From positions 1-9,420 of the forward strand of contig NZ_JBFJVE010000125.1 in the NCBI RefSeq assembly GCF_041624275.1: 9,420 bases of DNA. Direction: 5' to 3'. The position numbers were made by a program, and so were the translations under genes. Numbering within the stretch: position 1 is the first letter of the stretch; every line of letters starts with the position of its first letter. The DNA is from Shimia sp041624275. Lineage in GTDB: Bacteria; Pseudomonadota; Alphaproteobacteria; Rhodobacterales; Rhodobacteraceae. A model generated the notes under the pieces. That model ran no database searches and was not told the DNA's origin. It saw only the letters and a list, made by a program, of their open reading frames with translations. Shown here one piece after another: positions 5,459-9,420 of the stretch.

Positions 5459-8400
5459 TACTCGCCGATCGCGAACCGCGCCGCCGCGGTGCGGGCGCGG
5501 TATTGCGGGCGGTACATGTCCTCGACCGTGGCGGCGGGCTGGTGATAGTCCCCGGGGCTGACGGCGCGCAGGATATAGGCCAGTTCGAACCGCTGGCCGT
5601 CACGGGAGTCCACCGCCGCGAGGAAACGGTCCGAGCGGAACTCGGTGTTCTGCGCATAGGCCAGTTTCAGCCAGTTCAGAGCCGAAATATCGCCGCTTTG
5701 CAGAAGGTTCGGATTGTCGATCTCGAACCCGGCGGGCAGCGGATCGTTGACCATCAACCGCGCGCCGCCGCCGGCGCTGGGCGATACGGTCAACACGGCG
5801 ACAAAGCGATCTCCGACCTTGATACTGCCCATGTCGACCGGTGCGCCATCTGTGGTGAAATAGCTGCGCTCGATGGCATAGCCATAGCCGCCCTTGTCCA
5901 CCGGATAGGTCGGCACGCCAATCGAGGTCAGGGTCAGCGCAGTCGGTGTGTTGGCCTCGTTCCTGACCAGAATGGGCGCCGATGTCGGGTCATCTGCCAG
6001 CGCCCGGATCAAGGCGCCCTCCACAGGTGCGCCATTGACGCTGAGCCCCAGGGCGCCACTGTCTTCGATCAGCGCATGGGCGGCCATCAGCGACCAGACC
6101 GATTCCTGCGTCGACAGCGTGCGACCGGCGCCGCCCACGCGGGTGGACCACAGGCTGCGATCGACGACCTCGCTGCCGGCCTCGACCGCCAGGGTCAACA
6201 GGCCAGCGGCATCGCGTAGGCGGGTGCCGTAATCGACCCGCCAGAGATTGGAGGGCGCATCGTTCCAGCGGGTTTCAAGCTTGCCCGCCGCCTTGGTGAA
6301 CATGCGGTCGGCCCGGGTCTGGTCGCCGTAAAAGGCCAGCGCCGCGCCAAGCTGCGCTGCCGCAAGGGGCGTGCGGAAGTCGTCGGCCTTGACGTCGGCA
6401 TAGTAACGCAGATCGCCCATATTGGCCGCGCCTTCGCGGGCCAGAACCATCAACGCATAGGCGATGTCTTCGCCGCCATTGTCAAAATCCGGCGCGTAGT
6501 TCACCCGATTGCGCAGGTTGTCCATGGCCTGACGGAAGGCGATGCCCGGCACGGCATAGCCCTTGGTCCGGGCGCGGCTGAGGAAGTCGCTGACATAGGC
6601 GTCGAGCCAGAAATCGCCGGATTCCGCATACCAGAGCCCAAAGGCGCCATTGCTGGCCTGACGGCTCAGCACCACGGCGATGGCCTGATCGATGCGGGTC
6701 TGCACCTGCGCGCGATCGCCCAGCCCGAGCGACGAGGTGATGGTGTCGAAATAGAGCAGCGGCAGCGCTTTGGACGTCACCTGCTCGGTGCAGCCATAGG
6801 GGTAGCGATCAAGGGTCTGCAGCAGCCCCGGCGCATCGAAGCGCGCCAATGCGCCGGATGAGATCACCGCAGAGCCGGTGCCGGGGCGCAGGTCGGCAAA
6901 GAGGTTCTGGTCCAGCGTCAGGGTCGCGCCAGCGGCCAGTTCGATGCGCTGCGTGCTGCTGATCTCGGGGTCATTGGCCCGGACCGGCAGCAGCAGGGAT
7001 TTCACCAGTTGCCTGCCATCGGGCGTGGTGAGGGCGACGCGCAAACTGTGGTCGCCCACCTCGCCTGCGGTGATCGGCACCGAAAGACGCGCCGTCGCCT
7101 TGTCGGCCAGGGTCAGCCCCGAGGGCACATCGGCTGCGTTCAGGGTCAGACCTGTGCTGCTCACATCCAGCCCCATGCGGCCCGAGGGGCCTTCGGCATG
7201 GGTGATTTCCAAGAGCAGCCGGCTTTGATCTCCGGGGGCAAGGAAGCGCGGCAGCGAGGCGGTGACCACAACCGGGTTGCGCACCAGAACATCGCGGTCG
7301 GCCTGCCCCACGGCGGATTTGCTCCAGGCCACGGCCATCAGCCGCACGGTGCCATTGAACTCGGGCAGGTCAAAGCCGACCTCAGCCCTGCCATCGGCGC
7401 CGATGGTCACCGGGCCTTCGAAATAGGCCACCAGCTCTTCGGTGGGTGGCGGGGATTGAAAAGACGCCCCGCTGGCGGCATCGCCGCCCGAGCGCAGGGC
7501 GCCCATGTCGCCGTTCATACCGTCGATCAGGCGGCCATAGATGTCGCGGATTTCCATGCCCAGACGACGCTGGCCAAAATAATGCTCCGACGGGTCGGGG
7601 CTTTGGAAGCCGGTGAGGTTCAGAATGCCCAGATCCACGGCGGCAAGGGTGACATGGGCGGTTTCGCCCTCGCGGATGCCCTCGACCTTGATGCCCACGT
7701 CAAGACGGCCCGAGGGGGCGACCTTGTCCGCGGCCTCGAGCGAGACGCTGAGTTGCTTGGCGCCCGGGTCGATCCTGGCATAGCTGAGGCCCAAGGCCCG
7801 CGCGGGGTTCAACCCGGCCGGTTCATTGGCGGGGCGGATCACCGAGGCGCTGACATAGGCGCCGGCGCCCCATTCATCCGTCACCTCGAGCGGGATCAGG
7901 TTCTCGCCTTCCGATACCTCGACCGCCTTCATGGCAATCAGCCGGTTCGACATCACCGTGACCAGCGCGGTTCCGGCAAAGCGCGGCACCACGCGCAGGG
8001 TCGCGGTGTCGCCGCTGCGATAGCCGGGTCGGTCCAGCGACACCTCGAGCGTGTCGGGCGTGTCGGTGGCATCCGCCGGGGCGTACCAGCCGGCGTGGAA
8101 CTCGGCCGCGCTGGCCACATAGTCTCCGTCCAGCCGTTCGACGACGATCTCGTATCGACCCCATTCCACCGGCGCAGAGACTTCCTTGGGTGTGGCGCCG
8201 ATTGTCATCTCGCCGCTGGCCACCGTGGTGCGCCGCGTCGTCGGCTCCCAATTCCAGTCGCCATAGAGATTGTACCACTGGTACGAGGTGCGCACCCGGT
8301 TCACGGTCCAGCGCACTTTCATGGTCTGACCCTTGAGGTCTGGTGTCAGGCCAACGATCTGAAAGCTTGCAGTGCTGCCTTCGGCCAGAACATCGTCACT

Positions 8401-9420
8401 AAACCGGGGTTTGATGCCGATCATCGGCCCGAGGGAAGCCACCGGATGGATCAGGCGGCGTTCCACCGGACGGCCCGATCCTTCGAGAACCGAGGTGGTG
8501 AGATGGGCTTCGAAGGGGCGGCCTTTGACATCGACGTCGGGCAGGGCCAGCGGCACCAGCGCGACGCCGTTGGCATCGGTGGTGCTGCCGGCGAAATACT
8601 CGCTGCGCGGGCTGAAAAACGCGTCGTAGCGGCCAAAGCGATAGCCTTTGAATCCGTCGATGTCCGAACGGGCGCGCAACGTGACTTGACCTTCGACGCC
8701 CAGGCCAGCGCCCGGCGCGCCAAAGAGATAGCGCGCCTCGACGCGCAGATCGACGCTTGCGTCCGTCAATTGGATCGGCCCCTCGGGCAGGCTCTGGTCA
8801 AAGTCGATGCGCTCGGGCAGGAAATCTTCGACCAGCAGTTTCTGCGTCGCCAAGGCAGGCGCGTCGAGGTCGGATTTCACCGCCAGTTTCCAGGTGCCGC
8901 GCGGCACGGTGGGGCCGACGGGCAGGGCGAAAACATGGCCGCCCTCGGTGCCGTTGGTGGAAGCGACGCGGCTGTATTCCACCCCGTCGGGACGGGTCAG
9001 AATGGCGGTAACCGGCAGGCCGGCAAGCGCTTCGGCGGTGTTGCCGCGTGCCAGGGCGGTGGCGTGAATGGTCTCGCCCGCACGGTAAGCGCCGCGATCG
9101 GTGGTCAGGAAGAGATCAATCGCCGGGGCGGGCGGGCGGCCCTCGACGCCGCGATCCGAGAGATCAAAGGCGGGATCGGTGAGGGAAAGGAACGAGAAAT
9201 CCTCGCCCGCCTCGAAGGTCACCATCGCCGGTGCCGCACCGCCGGTGCCACGGGTCAGGCCGGCCTCGAAACGGGCATAGCCATTGGCGTCGGACACCGC
9301 CGTTCCCAGCACCCGGTTGGCGCGCGACAAAAGCGTGACCTTGGTGCCCTCCAGCGGGGTCGCATCGCCCAGGGCGCGCAGGAACACATGCAGCCCATCG
9401 GCGCCCGACAGGGTGGTGGC
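5458..9420 (-). CDS. yfhM: Bacterial alpha-2-macroglobulin (YfhM/ECAM type), 5' end outside window
   Basis: Bacterial alpha-2-macroglobulins are periplasmic, usually lipid-anchored protease traps: a protease cuts the bait region, and an internal thioester then captures it covalently. The visible part is 1320 residues, starting inside the protein (ATTLSGADGLHVFLRAL). E. coli YfhM is about 1650, so roughly 300 N-terminal residues, including any signal peptide and lipobox, are missing. In order: MG2-like domain with DRGAYRAGETIHATALARG (about 108-126); further MG domains; a Gly/Ala/Ser-rich probable bait stretch (about 622-660); the A2M domain (GPVTIGADGRAEVGFDLPEF, about 669-688); thioester site YGCTEQ with C877; an alpha-helical thioester domain (to about 1150); and a C-terminal domain with LPAGFEIDNPNLL and EDMYRPQYRAR. 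The apparent GTG start at 9387 is internal. Stop overlaps the pbpC start. Family assignment is firm. Confidence 0.5.
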   Translation of the reverse strand, partial: ATTLSGADGLHVFLRALGDATPLEGTKVTLLSRANRVLGTAVSDANGYARFEAGLTRGTGGAAPAMVTFEAGEDFSFLSLTDPAFDLSDRGVEGRPPAPAIDLFLTTDRGAYRAGETIHATALARGNTAEALAGLPVTAILTRPDGVEYSRVASTNGTEGGHVFALPVGPTVPRGTWKLAVKSDLDAPALATQKLLVEDFLPERIDFDQSLPEGPIQLTDASVDLRVEARYLFGAPGAGLGVEGQVTLRARSDIDGFKGYRFGRYDAFFSPRSEYFAGSTTDANGVALVPLALPDVDVKGRPFEAHLTTSVLEGSGRPVERRLIHPVASLGPMIGIKPRFSDDVLAEGSTASFQIVGLTPDLKGQTMKVRWTVNRVRTSYQWYNLYGDWNWEPTTRRTTVASGEMTIGATPKEVSAPVEWGRYEIVVERLDGDYVASAAEFHAGWYAPADATDTPDTLEVSLDRPGYRSGDTATLRVVPRFAGTALVTVMSNRLIAMKAVEVSEGENLIPLEVTDEWGAGAYVSASVIRPANEPAGLNPARALGLSYARIDPGAKQLSVSLEAADKVAPSGRLDVGIKVEGIREGETAHVTLAAVDLGILNLTGFQSPDPSEHYFGQRRLGMEIRDIYGRLIDGMNGDMGALRSGGDAASGASFQSPPPTEELVAYFEGPVTIGADGRAEVGFDLPEFNGTVRLMAVAWSKSAVGQADRDVLVRNPVVVTASLPRFLAPGDQSRLLLEITHAEGPSGRMGLDVSSTGLTLNAADVPSGLTLADKATARLSVPITAGEVGDHSLRVALTTPDGRQLVKSLLLPVRANDPEISSTQRIELAAGATLTLDQNLFADLRPGTGSAVISSGALARFDAPGLLQTLDRYPYGCTEQVTSKALPLLYFDTITSSLGLGDRAQVQTRIDQAIAVVLSRQASNGAFGLWYAESGDFWLDAYVSDFLSRARTKGYAVPGIAFRQAMDNLRNRVNYAPDFDNGGEDIAYALMVLAREGAANMGDLRYYADVKADDFRTPLAAAQLGAALAFYGDQTRADRMFTKAAGKLETRWNDAPSNLWRVDYGTRLRDAAGLLTLAVEAGSEVVDRSLWSTRVGGAGRTLSTQESVWSLMAAHALIEDSGALGLSVNGAPVEGALIRALADDPTSAPILVRNEANTPTALTLTSIGVPTYPVDKGGYGYAIERSYFTTDGAPVDMGSIKVGDRFVAVLTVSPSAGGGARLMVNDPLPAGFEIDNPNLLQSGDISALNWLKLAYAQNTEFRSDRFLAAVDSRDGQRFELAYILRAVSPGDYHQPAATVEDMYRPQYRARTAAARFAIGE

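Noticed and set aside
4532..6219. Overlapping plus-strand open frames of 283 and 350 codons antisense to pbpC and the macroglobulin
   Set aside because: They lie opposite conserved domains, have no Shine-Dalgarno that stands out, and have the same shadow composition.
8272..8285. GTACC-ACT-GGTAC palindrome
   Set aside because: It falls inside the macroglobulin coding sequence at a Tyr-Gln-Trp-Tyr stretch and is explained by the codons.
9385..9387. GTG at 9387 as the start of the macroglobulin gene
   Set aside because: The frame stays open to the window edge, and the upstream residues (ATTLSGADGLH) continue a family-like domain, so the true start is outside the window.

Overview
The window looks like a chromosomal segment of a high-GC alphaproteobacterium, most likely a member of the Rhodobacterales (Roseobacter/Rhodobacter group). 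This rests on base composition, the look of the Kbl and thiolase proteins, and a short intergenic hairpin (around 1395-1415) of a kind I recall as common in that order. No mobile element, CRISPR array, rRNA or tRNA gene is visible, and five of the six genes belong to well-known families.

Left part (1-2031, minus strand): a threonine-catabolism operon. Read in the direction of transcription it holds an XRE-cupin transcriptional regulator (2031 to 1468), kbl (2-amino-3-ketobutyrate CoA ligase, 1271 to 84) and the first 29 codons of tdh (L-threonine 3-dehydrogenase, from 87 off the left edge). kbl and tdh overlap by an ATGA. Tdh oxidises threonine to 2-amino-3-ketobutyrate, and Kbl splits that with CoA into glycine and acetyl-CoA.

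Middle (2032-3412): a 119-bp divergent control region with two short inverted repeats separates the regulator from a plus-strand thiolase (2151-3326) that most resembles BktB-type beta-ketothiolases. A strong hairpin at 3366-3399 lies between the convergent ends of the thiolase and the next operon.

Right part (3413-9420, minus strand): an envelope operon. A large bacterial alpha-2-macroglobulin (E. coli YfhM type, thioester motif CTEQ; its 5' end lies beyond the right edge) is followed, with a one-base stop/start overlap (TAATG), by pbpC, a bifunctional penicillin-binding protein 1C. This is the known protease-trap plus peptidoglycan-repair pairing.

I found no convincing new system. The most useful leads are regulatory: a repeated ATGTCAAT-nn-CGC element ahead of both the regulator and kbl, and the two inverted repeats in the divergent region. 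The long plus-strand ORFs across kbl, pbpC and the macroglobulin are GC-driven shadows.

[Form note: the original answer gave no feature confidence values; the uniform 0.5 is a placeholder required by the schema, not an estimate.]
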